From Plantactinospora alkalitolerans (lineage in GTDB: Bacteria; Actinomycetota; Actinomycetes; Mycobacteriales; Micromonosporaceae): DNA of 44,762 nucleotides. How positions within the stretch are numbered: the stretch's first letter is position 1; every line of letters starts with the position of its first letter. The position numbers were made by a program, and so were the translations under genes. The stretch covers positions 1-44,762 of the forward strand of contig NZ_JADPUN010000165.1 in NCBI RefSeq assembly GCF_015690345.1, read 5' to 3'. Below the pieces are notes generated by a model. It made no database searches. It was not told the DNA's origin and saw only the letters and a list, made by a program, of their open reading frames with translations. Positions 16,143 through 24,933 of this stretch are shown piece by piece.

Positions 16143-17309
16143 CTACTCCTGCGGCAGGGTCGGTGCCTGCGGCGCGGCGTCGGACCACTCCGCCACCAGC
16201 ACCACGGTGCTGCTCTCCTTGGCGGGGACCTTCGAGCCCTTCGGCGTCGAACTGGTCTTCGTGCCCAGCAGTCGATGGGCCGAAGGGTCGACGATCAGCC
16301 GCACGGTGGCGCTGTCGTCGCGGAATTCCACGCCCTGCCCGGACCGTCCACTCTCGTCCCTGACGGTGCCGAGGCTGCGCACACCTGGAACGTCGGCGAG
16401 GATCCGGAACGCCGCGGCGCGCACCTCCGGCGGCGCCGGGGTGTCCAGCAGCATCCGGCTCAGGAAACCGAACAGCAGCTGATCGCTCACGGCGCTGCCG
16501 GCGGCCGCCCCCATCTCCGCCTTGATCCGGCCGGTCACCCACTCGCGGAGTGCACCCTGCTCGTCGGGCAGGTGCCGGACCTGCTCCAGGCTGAGCTGGC
16601 CGAGATCCTCCAGGTAGCGGGGTGCCGCACTGTCCCTGGTGAGCGTGCCCTCACCCGGTCGGGTGGACAGGATCAGCTTCTTCGGGCTGTCGGTGTCGAG
16701 AGCCCACTCGGTCGGGGAGCCGGCCGCGCGCCAGGCCTGCTCGTCGGCGGCGCTGTACGGCCGTACGCCGAAATCGCGGCGGCCCGTCCAACTGGCCTTC
16801 CGCGGATCGCTGGCGTCCCAGCTCTCGTTGACAGTGCGCCGGAGCAGCCGATACCCGCCGGAGGCGGCCCCGACCGGCTGCGGTCCGAAGACGTCGAGCG
16901 TCTTGACATGCCAATACGTGCCCGACTCGGCGGGTGCCTGCTCCGCCCGGGTCGCCGCAGCGAGCAGAATATCGCGCGCCGTCACCGGCGTCGCGCCTCC
17001 GATGGCGCTGTCCACGGCTCCCGGCTGCCCGCCGGCCGGCGGCGGATCGCCCACCCGCGCGCCCTGCGGAGCCGAGATCACCGACACCGCGAGCACCCCG
17101 GCCGCGGCCGCTCCGACCAACCCGGTACCGAGAAAGGACCAACGCAGCACCGGCCGCGACGCCCTCGACCGGCCCACCACACGACGACCGGACGAATCCC
17201 CGGCCGGATCGGACGCGACGACCCCGTCCAGCACCCGCCGCCCCATCTCGCCACGCGCCCACCCGGCCGATTCCGGCCGACCCCGACGCACCATCTCGTC
17301 GATGTTCAT
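16143..17309 (-). CDS. CU044_5270-type membrane protein, putative partner of the ECF sigma factor
   Basis: 388-residue protein with one TM (about residues 55-78, FLGTGLVGAAAAGVLAVSVI) and a large extracytoplasmic domain beginning near TPVTARDILLAAATRAEQAP. ATG 17309 is chosen because AGAGGA lies 6 bases upstream; it starts MNIDEMVRRGRP. This family is nearly always encoded just after an ECF sigma factor in actinobacteria, and here the gap is 10 bases. It may act as a sensor or unusual anti-sigma factor, though a cytoplasmic zinc-finger anti-sigma motif is not seen. Function is not established. Confidence 0.83.
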   Translation of the reverse strand: MNIDEMVRRGRPESAGWARGEMGRRVLDGVVASDPAGDSSGRRVVGRSRASRPVLRWSFLGTGLVGAAAAGVLAVSVISAPQGARVGDPPPAGGQPGAVDSAIGGATPVTARDILLAAATRAEQAPAESGTYWHVKTLDVFGPQPVGAASGGYRLLRRTVNESWDASDPRKASWTGRRDFGVRPYSAADEQAWRAAGSPTEWALDTDSPKKLILSTRPGEGTLTRDSAAPRYLEDLGQLSLEQVRHLPDEQGALREWVTGRIKAEMGAAAGSAVSDQLLFGFLSRMLLDTPAPPEVRAAAFRILADVPGVRSLGTVRDESGRSGQGVEFRDDSATVRLIVDPSAHRLLGTKTSSTPKGSKVPAKESSTVVLVAEWSDAAPQAPTLPQE

Positions 17310-17319
17310 GAAGTCTCCT

Positions 17320-17865
17320 CTACGCTGCCACTGGTTTGCGGACCGTCGGCGACGCTCCACCACTGTCTTCGGCGATCCGCTGGTAGGCGACGCGGAACCG
17401 GGTGCGGGCCCGGTGCAGCCGTACCGCGTAAGTGGGGCGCGAGACTCCGAGCACCCGTGCCGCCTCCGCCGCGGTCAGGTCGAACCAAGCCGCCGTCACC
17501 AACACCTCGCGGTCCCGCTCACCGAGCGCGTCCAGCGCCCGGCGCACCTGGTCCCGCAGCGCGACATCATCGGCGAGCCGATCCGGCCCGTCCTGCGCGA
17601 CTGTCGACGTGACCATCCGCTCGTCCAGCACGGCCGTCGCGGTGCCCTGCCGGCGGTGAGCCAGCACCACCCTGCGCGCCACCCCGAACAGCCAGCCCCG
17701 CTCCTCGCCGGCCCGAACCCGGTCCAGCGACCGCCACGCCACCAGGAACACCTCACCCACCACGTCCGCAGCGTCCTGCCGGCCGACCCTCCAGACCGCA
17801 TATGCGTGGATGTCGTCGGCATGTCGACGGAACAGTTCGGTCACCCGCTCTTCACGTTCTCGCAT
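17320..17865 (-). CDS. ECF RNA polymerase sigma factor
   Basis: 181-residue sigma-70 family protein. Region 2 includes FRRHADDIHAYAVWRVG and DVVGEVFLVAWRSLDRV; region 4 includes LGERDREVLVTAAWFDLTAA and VLGVSRPTYAVRLHRARTRF. ATG 17865 has GGAGG five bases upstream, preferred over the longer open frame to 17916. It is the first gene of a two-gene operon with the CU044_5270-type protein. Target promoters are unknown. Confidence 0.92.
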   Translation of the reverse strand: MREREERVTELFRRHADDIHAYAVWRVGRQDAADVVGEVFLVAWRSLDRVRAGEERGWLFGVARRVVLAHRRQGTATAVLDERMVTSTVAQDGPDRLADDVALRDQVRRALDALGERDREVLVTAAWFDLTAAEAARVLGVSRPTYAVRLHRARTRFRVAYQRIAEDSGGASPTVRKPVAA

Positions 17866-18137
17866 CGCACCTCCGCAGTTCGCCTTGTCGCGGGTACTTG
17901 TCGTCGACGGGGCCATGGATTACAGGAGCGGGAGCGGAGATTCCACGAGGCCCACGGCGGAGCGGGTACCCGACTGGCCTTCGGCGGGCGCGTCGACGCG
18001 ACGACGACGTCTTTGTGGTGCGGATTCAGGAGCCTGTCGCCCGGTCGACGACATCGCGGATCGCCTGGACCACGGCGTCGGCGCGCTCGACGATCAGCAG
18101 AGCCGAAGAAAGGCTGTTGATCGTTGTGCGGCGACTG

Positions 18138-20285
18138 TCAGCCGACGATCGTGCCACCCGGAACGTCCCGGGTAGCAGCTCGGTTCTGCTCTATCTGGGC
18201 CTGTGCGACGGCGCGGAACCGCAGCATCGGCATGTCCGCCTCCGCGCGGTCGGCAAAGTGCTCGAGCAACTCCCGGTGGACAAAGATGTAGCCGTCGCCG
18301 ACCTGGCGGAGGAACAGGCACTGCACGGCGTGGTCGAGGAACGGCAACAGCGGGTACGGCACCAGATCCTCCCGGGCGAGTCGCCGCCGTACGAGGGCCT
18401 GCTCGGCCATGGGGGAGAAGGCGACCACGCTGAGGAGTAGCAGCATGGTGCCGCCGCCGGCCAGCGCCGCGAAGCCGAGCGCCTCGGCGGTGCCCCGGGC
18501 CAGGGCGACGGGGAGGTAGCCGAGCCCGGCGACGAGGAGGCCCAGCCCGAGCAGCCCGCCCGCGATGAAGGTCAGCCGTTGCCGCAGCAGCGGGCTCGGC
18601 ACCTCGCGGCGCCCGGTGCGGGGTGGGGGCGGCCGGAAGTAGAGGGTCAACTGGGCGCTGTCGAGGGCGACGAGGGACACCAGTGTGGTGAGGAAGAATC
18701 CGGTTCCGTAGCCGAGTCCGGCGGTCCAGCTGGGCCCGCCGGGGGCGATGCAGCCGGTGAGTACTCCGACGACCACCCCGGCGGCGGTCGCCGCGACCAG
18801 GACGGACCGTTCCAGGTCGCGGAGGTCATGGATCCAGTCGGCGAGCCAACTCCTCGGGCGCCGATTCTCGTCCCGACTACGAATGGTCCAGGTCAGGTGG
18901 AACAGGTTGTCGTACTTGCTCCAGTACATCAGCGCCGCCAGGGCCAGCAGGCCGCCGCTGACCACCAGGCCGGACGGCGAACCCGACGTCCATGCCGTCG
19001 CGCCGAAGACGGCGGCGATGGCGGTCCAACTGAACAGCCGGGTAACTTCCGCCGAGGTCCACAGTGAGCCGGAGTACCGGGCCGACCAGGACTCGTCGAT
19101 CATGTCCAACACGAAGACCGTCTGGTTCCGCAGGCTCAGCGCCTGGGCGAGGATCGAGAGGTAGCCGGCGGTCCGCTCGGGCCGATAGTGCGGATGCGGC
19201 CGGCGACGCAGCATCGTGTCGACGTACCGGGCGAAGAGCCGGTCGCGGCCGGAGGCGGGTGGAGGTCCGCCGGCCGTGTCCGGGCGGTCGCCGGCCTCGT
19301 CCACGTACGCGAGCGCCATGATGCTGAGCATCAGCGGTGAGTCGGCGAGTTCCCACAGTTCGGGGTCGGCGTCGAGGGCGTCCCGCAGGTCGTCCAGTCC
19401 CGGCCGGTCGACGTACCGCTCGATCTGCGACCGGTCCAGCGGCTGGATGGCGACCGTGCCGTACAGGGACGGATCCGACCGGAGCCGCTCGTACTCCGCC
19501 TGCCGGCAGCAGATGGCGATCGGGGTCAGCAGGTGCCGATCGTGGAACGCGGCAATCGCCTCGGTACAGGCGTCTCGGTGCTGCTCGGCGACCTCGTCGA
19601 GGCCGTCCAGCAGCGGCAGGATCTCCCCCGCCGCCACCCAGGCGGCCGCCTGGGTGGCCGGAATGCCGTACCGCTCGGTGAGTTGCTCGGCGAGCCACTG
19701 GTCGATGGGCCGGCGGAGGGTCGCCCAGGAGGAGAGGTTGAACACCGCCGGGATCGGCGCCTCGGGGTCGTGTTCGGCGCGGTCGAGCAGGTCCCGGGCC
19801 AGCTCCAGCAGGGTGGTGGTCTTGCCGGAGCCGGGTGCGCCGATGATGACCACCGACTGGTCGAGCCGGTCGAACAGGGCCGACATCGACGTCCGGTCGT
19901 CGAGCGCGGTGGTGAAGCCGTCGCGCTGGCTGGCCCGCAGGCTCCACGGGTGATGCCGGTCGTCGGCGGTCGCGGCGATGCCCAGTTCGATCCGCGCCTC
20001 CTCGTGCAGGGAGCGGTCCAGAACGCTGGTGATCCAGTAGCGACGTACCCGTTCCAGCAACACTCGGCGGCCTCGTGCCGGTGCGGTCGCGGCGGCACGC
20101 CGGGGTTCCCGCCCACGCTGCGCCTCGATGACCACCAGGACCGTCACCAGCAGGACGAGCAGCGGCCAGGCCAACCACAGGTACGGAGTCCACTTCTCGG
20201 GCAACGCTCCCGTGGCGACGTTCGTGGCGACACCCAGCAGAGCCACGACGATCACCGACAGGGCAACTGTGACCACCCGATGCAT
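18138..20285 (-). CDS. membrane-anchored NACHT-domain NTPase
   Basis: 715-residue STAND NTPase. Two N-terminal TMs (about 4-26 and 35-54) are followed by a cytoplasmic NACHT module: Walker A GAPGSGKTT (149-157), Walker B LPLLDGLDEV (223-232) and the sensor-like segment TPIAICCRQAEYERL. From about residue 430 several more TM segments follow (SWTAIAAVFGATAW, GLVVSGGLLALAALMYW, VLVAATAAGVVVGVLTG, GLLGLGLLVAGLGYLPVALA, GGGTMLLLLSVVAF). A short soluble end contains FLRQVGDGYIFVHRELLEHFA. Bacterial NACHT proteins are known antiphage sensors, but this multi-TM actinobacterial type is uncharacterised as far as I know. ATG 20285; no strong ribosome site. A 270-base gap without a clear gene lies downstream. 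Confidence 0.87.
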   Translation of the reverse strand: MHRVVTVALSVIVVALLGVATNVATGALPEKWTPYLWLAWPLLVLLVTVLVVIEAQRGREPRRAAATAPARGRRVLLERVRRYWITSVLDRSLHEEARIELGIAATADDRHHPWSLRASQRDGFTTALDDRTSMSALFDRLDQSVVIIGAPGSGKTTTLLELARDLLDRAEHDPEAPIPAVFNLSSWATLRRPIDQWLAEQLTERYGIPATQAAAWVAAGEILPLLDGLDEVAEQHRDACTEAIAAFHDRHLLTPIAICCRQAEYERLRSDPSLYGTVAIQPLDRSQIERYVDRPGLDDLRDALDADPELWELADSPLMLSIMALAYVDEAGDRPDTAGGPPPASGRDRLFARYVDTMLRRRPHPHYRPERTAGYLSILAQALSLRNQTVFVLDMIDESWSARYSGSLWTSAEVTRLFSWTAIAAVFGATAWTSGSPSGLVVSGGLLALAALMYWSKYDNLFHLTWTIRSRDENRRPRSWLADWIHDLRDLERSVLVAATAAGVVVGVLTGCIAPGGPSWTAGLGYGTGFFLTTLVSLVALDSAQLTLYFRPPPPRTGRREVPSPLLRQRLTFIAGGLLGLGLLVAGLGYLPVALARGTAEALGFAALAGGGTMLLLLSVVAFSPMAEQALVRRRLAREDLVPYPLLPFLDHAVQCLFLRQVGDGYIFVHRELLEHFADRAEADMPMLRFRAVAQAQIEQNRAATRDVPGGTIVG

Positions 20286-20390
20286 GCGTCGTCTCTACCG
20301 TTCCCGGGCACGCCGCACAACCCCGCGCTCCGCCGGGTACCTGGCCCATGCCAGGTTGTCATGCCGGCGGTGGACGAATCTACGCGGCGG

Positions 20391-21908
20391 TCAGGTGCGG
20401 TTGGCCGCCTCGTACCTCACCCAACGGCCGGTGTAGGGACCGTTCGCCAGCCGGAGGTGGTCCACGCCGTTCAGCACGGCACGCCGGTCCAAGGTGACCC
20501 GGTCGCCTACCCGATAATTGGTGAGCACCGAGGTCATCGCGCCGGTCGCGTCGATGCTGTACGCCTCGGGCCGGGCCAGTGCGATCGACGCCGGGCGCGG
20601 AATTCGGTAACCGATGGGGGCGGCCTCACCGATCTGGTACGAATGCCCCGGCATCTCCTTGACGTGGTAGCCAGCCAGTTCACCGTCGCTGATCTCGTAC
20701 CAGATGTCGAGTTGGTCCTTCACCCGTACTCGCCCTTTCGAGGCTGCCTTATAGGGCTGGACCAGCCTGATCGGTTTGGTGGCGGTGACGACACCCTGGT
20801 TGTCGAACTGGTATCCGGTGTGATCACCCGGATGGAGCAGGACCGTCCCGGTTATGCCGTGCGGCGGAAAATCGTTGTAATACGAATCCGCGATCCGTGC
20901 GAAGGCGGTGTCACCGGTGATCGCGAAGCACTGGATGTGCTGGGTGATGTGGGTGGAGTGGTAATTGCCCCCGTCCTTGGCGTGCCGCAGGCAGTACTTG
21001 CTCCGCCACTGCCGGTTGGCGATGTCGCCGTACACGTCGCGAGTGGTTGTCAGGGCACCCTGCAACAGCACCTTCGCGCGCTCGTCCTTGGTCACCACCC
21101 AGTAGTCCCACAGCCCGTACGCCGAGAAGGTGTGCCCGTTGTAGGTCTGGTCACCCGTGACCTCCTTCGGATTCGGGTACTCCTCCAGCCAGAGCTTCCC
21201 GTCCACGACGTACACGCCCCAGGGCTTGCCCGCCACCGGGGTCACCAGATAGGACGCGAACGTCGCGTCGGCCGCCGCCTTCCATTTCGCCTCGCCGGTG
21301 ACGGTGAACAACCGGCAGAAGACGCTGAGCGCCTGGCCCTGGGCCATCATCGAGTACCACGGTGCCTCGTAGTACCCCTCGCTCCGGTGCAGTCGGTAGC
21401 GGAACGGGTACGGGTAGAACCAGCCGTCGCCCTCCAACACCCGCCGGTCGATCAGCCGTTGCGCCTGCTTCTTGGCCCGGTTCAGGTACTCGGCATTCTT
21501 CGTGAGCCGGTGGGCCTCGATCAGATGCAGGCCGTACTGCGCCTGGCCGACCGGATGGTCGTACAGTTTTCCGCCGAGCAGGGCCATCCGGACGCCCGAC
21601 GGGTCGTGTGTCCCCGGGTCGACAAGCGGCACGGCCGTGCTCATGTGGTAGGGACGGATTCCGTCCCGGAGTTCGCGGATCTCGAAGTCCTCGTAATCGA
21701 AATTGGCCTTGATCGGAGATCCGAGAAAGACGGCCGGACTGGGCTGGCTGGCCACGAGTTTCGGATCGATGGTCCGGCTCTCACTACAACCACTGGCCAG
21801 TCCGGCGACGGCCCCGAGTCCGCCGACCGCGATTGCGCCGCGTAACACGGCGCGACGCGAAAGTTCGGCATGCCGGACGGCATTCCCGATGCGGCGTTGC
21901 TTTTCCAC
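20391..21908 (-). CDS. Tat-exported lipoprotein related to D-glucuronyl C5-epimerase
   Basis: 505-residue protein. A twin-arginine signal (SRRAVLRGA) runs into lipobox LASGC, so it should be folded before export and lipid-anchored. The catalytic-like region matches the C-terminal (alpha/alpha-barrel) domain of glucuronyl C5-epimerases: EAPWYSMMAQGQALSVFCRL, LEEYPNP and a HTFSAYGLWDYWV block, with Tyr-rich motifs typical of the active site. These enzymes convert D-glucuronate to L-iduronate in polymers, so an exopolysaccharide substrate at the cell surface is plausible. The C-terminal ~140 residues form beta-rich sequence outside the core. GTG 21908 follows a G-rich ribosome site. The genuine substrate is unknown. 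Confidence 0.8.
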   Translation of the reverse strand: MEKQRRIGNAVRHAELSRRAVLRGAIAVGGLGAVAGLASGCSESRTIDPKLVASQPSPAVFLGSPIKANFDYEDFEIRELRDGIRPYHMSTAVPLVDPGTHDPSGVRMALLGGKLYDHPVGQAQYGLHLIEAHRLTKNAEYLNRAKKQAQRLIDRRVLEGDGWFYPYPFRYRLHRSEGYYEAPWYSMMAQGQALSVFCRLFTVTGEAKWKAAADATFASYLVTPVAGKPWGVYVVDGKLWLEEYPNPKEVTGDQTYNGHTFSAYGLWDYWVVTKDERAKVLLQGALTTTRDVYGDIANRQWRSKYCLRHAKDGGNYHSTHITQHIQCFAITGDTAFARIADSYYNDFPPHGITGTVLLHPGDHTGYQFDNQGVVTATKPIRLVQPYKAASKGRVRVKDQLDIWYEISDGELAGYHVKEMPGHSYQIGEAAPIGYRIPRPASIALARPEAYSIDATGAMTSVLTNYRVGDRVTLDRRAVLNGVDHLRLANGPYTGRWVRYEAANRT

Positions 21909-22207
21909 TACCGACCCCCCCGTCGAGACGCAACCAGGTGCGTCACCTTCTGCTGCCGATGACCTTGTGGTACTCGATCAGATACTTTCGGTCATCGCTC
22001 CTTGCCCGCCCGAAATTCGCGGGCCTTCTACCTACCAAAGGCCATCGGCGCCCAGATGGTTTCATCCGATCGCAAGATTTGTTTCGCAGCCCTGGGGGGT
22101 GGGGCAATCTCGGCCGGATATACCCGTTGCGATGGTTGGTGGGGACGCGCCCCGTTTGTGGCCCCGGTGGCGCGCTCCGATGGGGCGTCGCGCCGGCACG
22201 GTTTCGC
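21909..22207. other. intergenic region with no gene seen
   Basis: About 300 bases between the C5-epimerase-like gene (reading away, minus strand) and the chitinase terminator. It is less G+C-rich than its surroundings near 21960-22080. It should hold the promoter of the epimerase gene; I see no convincing coding region, tRNA or repeat. Confidence 0.5.
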
Positions 22208-22251
22208 GGAACGCCCGGCGCGATCCCGGGTGGGATCACGCCGGGCGTTCC
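22208..22251 (-). terminator. chitinase terminator
   Basis: 13-bp outer stem GGAACGCCCGGCG / CGCCGGGCGTTCC enclosing a second stem GATCCC / GGGATC, 22 bases past the chitinase stop. Confidence 0.85.
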
Positions 22252-22272
22252 GGCGCCGGTCGGTCGGGCCGG

Positions 22273-23652
22273 TTACCGCGTCCGGAGGCCGAGGTCGATG
22301 GTTCGGGTCAGCGTCGCCTGGTCGTCGTCGCCGTCGAGCGACCAGACCATCGCGCCGCCGAGTCGCTGGGACCGGATGAACAGGGTCTTCTGGAGTACGA
22401 CCGCGGGATCCTCGTACGTCCAGAAGGTCGTACCGTCGTAGAGCCAGGCGGTGCCGGCGCGGAGGTCGCGGTAGACCTTGAAGCCGTCCTGGCCGACCTT
22501 GGTCTTGAGGACCTTGTAGTCCTCGTAGCCGGCCTCGAAGGTCGCCGGGGCCGCGCCGCCGGTGGAGGTGCCGAGAAGGCCGTTGCGGCCGCCGGTCACG
22601 CCGGCCCATCCCCGGCCGTAGTACGGGATGCCGAGCACCAGTTTGCCGCGCTCGGCACCCCGGTCGAGCCAGGCGTCGATGGTCCGGTCCACCGCGAAGT
22701 CGGGTTCGGTGGCTCCGGCCGGTACCCGCAGCGCGGACTGCTGGTTGGCGACCGGTTCCCAGCTGCCGTGGAAGTCGTACCCCTGCACGGTGGCGAAGTC
22801 GAGGTTCTTGAAGACCTGTCGGACCTCGAAGCCCGCGTCGATCGCGGCCGGGTGGGCCGGTACGAAGGCGGTCAGTTCGTAGTGCTTGCGGGCCGGCCTG
22901 CCGGCCGCGTCGAGTTGCCGGCGGAATTCGGCGACCAGTGCGGTGAAGTTCTGCTTGTCCTCGGGTCGATGGACCGTGTCCACGTCGCCGGCCGAGCCCG
23001 GCCACTCCCAGTCGAGGTCGATGCCGTCGAAGACCCCGGCGAGTGAGCCCGGTCCACCTGCGCTGCCGTCCGGGTTGGGCAGGTTGCCCTTGATGTAGAG
23101 GTCGATGCAGGAGGCGACGAACTTCCGCCGAGACTCGGGGGTCAGCGAGGCGTTGGAGAAGTGCGTCGACCAGCTCCATCCACCGAGCGAGATCAGCACC
23201 TTCAGGTCGGGGTGGATCGCCTTGAGCTTCTGGAGTTGCCCGAAGTTGCCGTTCAGCGGCTCACCCCAGGTGTCGGCGACACCGTCGACGCTTTCCTGCG
23301 CCGGGACCGGCCGCTGGTAGTCGGCCCAGGCGTCGCCCTCGGGTGCCGCGCCGTCGACGTAGCAGCGGCCGTCCGGGCTGACGTTGCCGAACGCGTAGTT
23401 GAGGTGGGTGAGCCGGAGCGCGGCACCCGAGTCGTGAAGCTTCTTGACCGTGAAGGCTCGCCCGTAGATGCCCCACTGGGTGAAGTAGCCGACCTTGACG
23501 AAGCCGTCCCGCTGGCCGGCGTCGTGCTTGGACGGTGTGCCGGGGGCGGCCGATGCCGAGGGTACGGCGATGCCGGCCAGCAGGGCGGTGATCGCCGTGA
23601 CGGCGGTCGCGGCGGTCGCGGTGCTGAGTCGACGGAGGACGGATCCGCGCAT
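22273..23652 (-). CDS. secreted GH18 chitinase
   Basis: 459-residue endochitinase-like enzyme that hydrolyses chitin outside the cell. A signal peptide with an Ala-rich core ends at SASAAPG (about residue 36). The GH18 catalytic motif DGIDLDWEW (DxxDxDxE) is intact, with the substrate-site SLGGW strand, MVWSLDGDD at the barrel end and an inserted alpha+beta region around YPYYGRGW-like IPYYGRGWAG. ATG 23652 is preferred over GTG 23658, since AGGAG is properly spaced only from the ATG. There is no separate chitin-binding domain. A palindrome typical of secreted glycosidase promoters lies about 40 bases upstream. Confidence 0.93.
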   Translation of the reverse strand: MRGSVLRRLSTATAATAVTAITALLAGIAVPSASAAPGTPSKHDAGQRDGFVKVGYFTQWGIYGRAFTVKKLHDSGAALRLTHLNYAFGNVSPDGRCYVDGAAPEGDAWADYQRPVPAQESVDGVADTWGEPLNGNFGQLQKLKAIHPDLKVLISLGGWSWSTHFSNASLTPESRRKFVASCIDLYIKGNLPNPDGSAGGPGSLAGVFDGIDLDWEWPGSAGDVDTVHRPEDKQNFTALVAEFRRQLDAAGRPARKHYELTAFVPAHPAAIDAGFEVRQVFKNLDFATVQGYDFHGSWEPVANQQSALRVPAGATEPDFAVDRTIDAWLDRGAERGKLVLGIPYYGRGWAGVTGGRNGLLGTSTGGAAPATFEAGYEDYKVLKTKVGQDGFKVYRDLRAGTAWLYDGTTFWTYEDPAVVLQKTLFIRSQRLGGAMVWSLDGDDDQATLTRTIDLGLRTR

Positions 23653-23692
23653 ATGCACTCCTGACGGGGGTTGGAGCGACAGCTAATGGTTA

Positions 23693-23703
23693 GGAAAGTT
23701 TCC
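23693..23703. promoter_or_regulatory. palindrome upstream of chitinase
   Basis: GGAAAGTTTCC is a perfect 11-base odd palindrome 41 bases upstream of the chitinase start, within the context TAACCATTAGC on the gene strand. It may be an operator or part of the promoter. Many actinobacterial polysaccharide-hydrolase genes have similar GAAAGTTTC elements (recalled pattern, not checked). Confidence 0.5.
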
Positions 23704-23925
23704 GATGACGGCAAAGGTAGGGCCGCCGGTGTCGTACGGTCAAGGGCCGTTCGCGCGCTGTCATGGCGACCTTCCCCTGTGGTCCGGTGTGGACGCGTGA
23801 CGCGACCTTGGGCGCGCGACAGGACTTAAAAAAATATTTAGGAGTCTGAACTGATCTACTGGGATCCCCGCCTCCGTACCCATCGGTAGCTGCGACCGGG
23901 CAGCGGACGATCGAGGGAGCGGTGC

Positions 23926-24582
23926 ATGTACAGGCGAAGCAGGGCGAGCGGCCGGACGCGGAAGATCTTCCTGGGCGTCGCGGCGACGGCCCTGCTCGGC
24001 GGCGCGTTGGCCGTCGGCACCGGACTCGGCAACGCGGGCGAGAACTGCGCCGGCCTGGACACCGCACTGCGCAACAACCTGAACTTCATCGCCGGCCAGC
24101 AGGCCAACCCGGACGCCCAGTCCGACGCGCGGATCGCCAACCGGCAGGCCGTGGTCGACCTGATCCAGCAGCGTCGCGCAACGGCCGGCTGTACCGCCGA
24201 TGTCCGCGCCGACGCCCCCGCGCACCCGCCGGTCGCTGCCGACCCGACCACGGTCCCGCCTGCCGCGAAGCCGCCTGTGGTGAAGCCGCCGGCCACACCG
24301 CCCGCCAGCTCCGGCGGCGGGGCCGAACCGGCGGGCACCGTCGTCTGCAAGGGGTCGACCGTGACGCTGTTCAACGAGGATGCCGCACCGGCGGCGTCCA
24401 GCGGGACGTTCCCGATCGGTACCACGCTCAAGGTCACGAACCTGGACAACAACAGGAGCATCACGGTCAAGGTGACCAGCCCTTCGGGAAGTTGCGTGCT
24501 GCTCAACAGTGCGGCGTACGAGCAGGTCCGCGAGCCGGGCAAGTTCGTGATCCGGCGGCCCGTGGTCGAGCGGGTCGGCTGA
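23926..24582 (+). CDS. secreted protein with RlpA-like double-psi beta-barrel
   Basis: 218-residue exported protein. The N-terminal hydrophobic segment (about 14-31, IFLGVAATALLGGALAVG) follows a basic start. A Cys-containing helical region (CAGLDTALRNNLNFIAG) is joined by a Pro-rich linker (about 95-130) to a C-terminal domain: VVCKGSTVTLFNED, GTFPIGTTLKVTNL, SITVKVTSPSG and a final AAYEQVREPGKFVIR, which follows the RlpA / expansin-like barrel. The catalytic Asp of true RlpA lytic transglycosylases is not obvious, so it may bind rather than cleave glycan. ATG 23926 has GGGAG upstream. It is divergent from the chitinase. Confidence 0.75.
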   Translation: MYRRSRASGRTRKIFLGVAATALLGGALAVGTGLGNAGENCAGLDTALRNNLNFIAGQQANPDAQSDARIANRQAVVDLIQQRRATAGCTADVRADAPAHPPVAADPTTVPPAAKPPVVKPPATPPASSGGGAEPAGTVVCKGSTVTLFNEDAAPAASSGTFPIGTTLKVTNLDNNRSITVKVTSPSGSCVLLNSAAYEQVREPGKFVIRRPVVERVG

Positions 24583-24933
24583 CCGAAACCGCTTCCCGGC
24601 ACTCTGCCGTGCTGGGGGCGCGATCTCCGCTGCGGTCCTGTGGTCGGCGGACTCTGCGCAGGTCCTCCGACAGGACGCGCGGTGGCACGGGTCGTCGCGA
24701 GGCGGCCGGTCCGGAACTGCGGGTCGGCCAATCTCCGGCGCCCGTAACCGACCAAAGACACGCCGGCTATGCCCTGTTGCGCCATTTGTGGGGCATTTGA
24801 TGCAACTATGACCGCACTTAGGAATAAACTCCTGAAATCGCCCTCCAGTGCCGTCTGTCGACTCAGGGCTGATCAATAACTTTCACGTACTGAATCTTGC
24901 CCGGGGCAGGATCTTGATCGGTGGGGGAATTCC
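24583..24933. other. intergenic region upstream of the surface protein, no gene seen
   Basis: 351 bases. The part 24770-24910 is clearly A+T-richer than the rest of the window (AGGAATAAACTCCTG, TGATCAATAACTTTCACG), suggesting promoter or leader of the large surface-protein gene. A loose inverted pair GTTGC...GCAAC spans about 24777-24806. No ORF reads like protein. Confidence 0.5.

Noticed and set aside
18020-18137. Minus-strand reading ending LLIVERADAVVQAIRDVVDR after the NACHT gene
   Set aside because: It reads like a helical C-terminus but has no start codon with ribosome site; possibly a small coupled gene or remnant, not supported enough.
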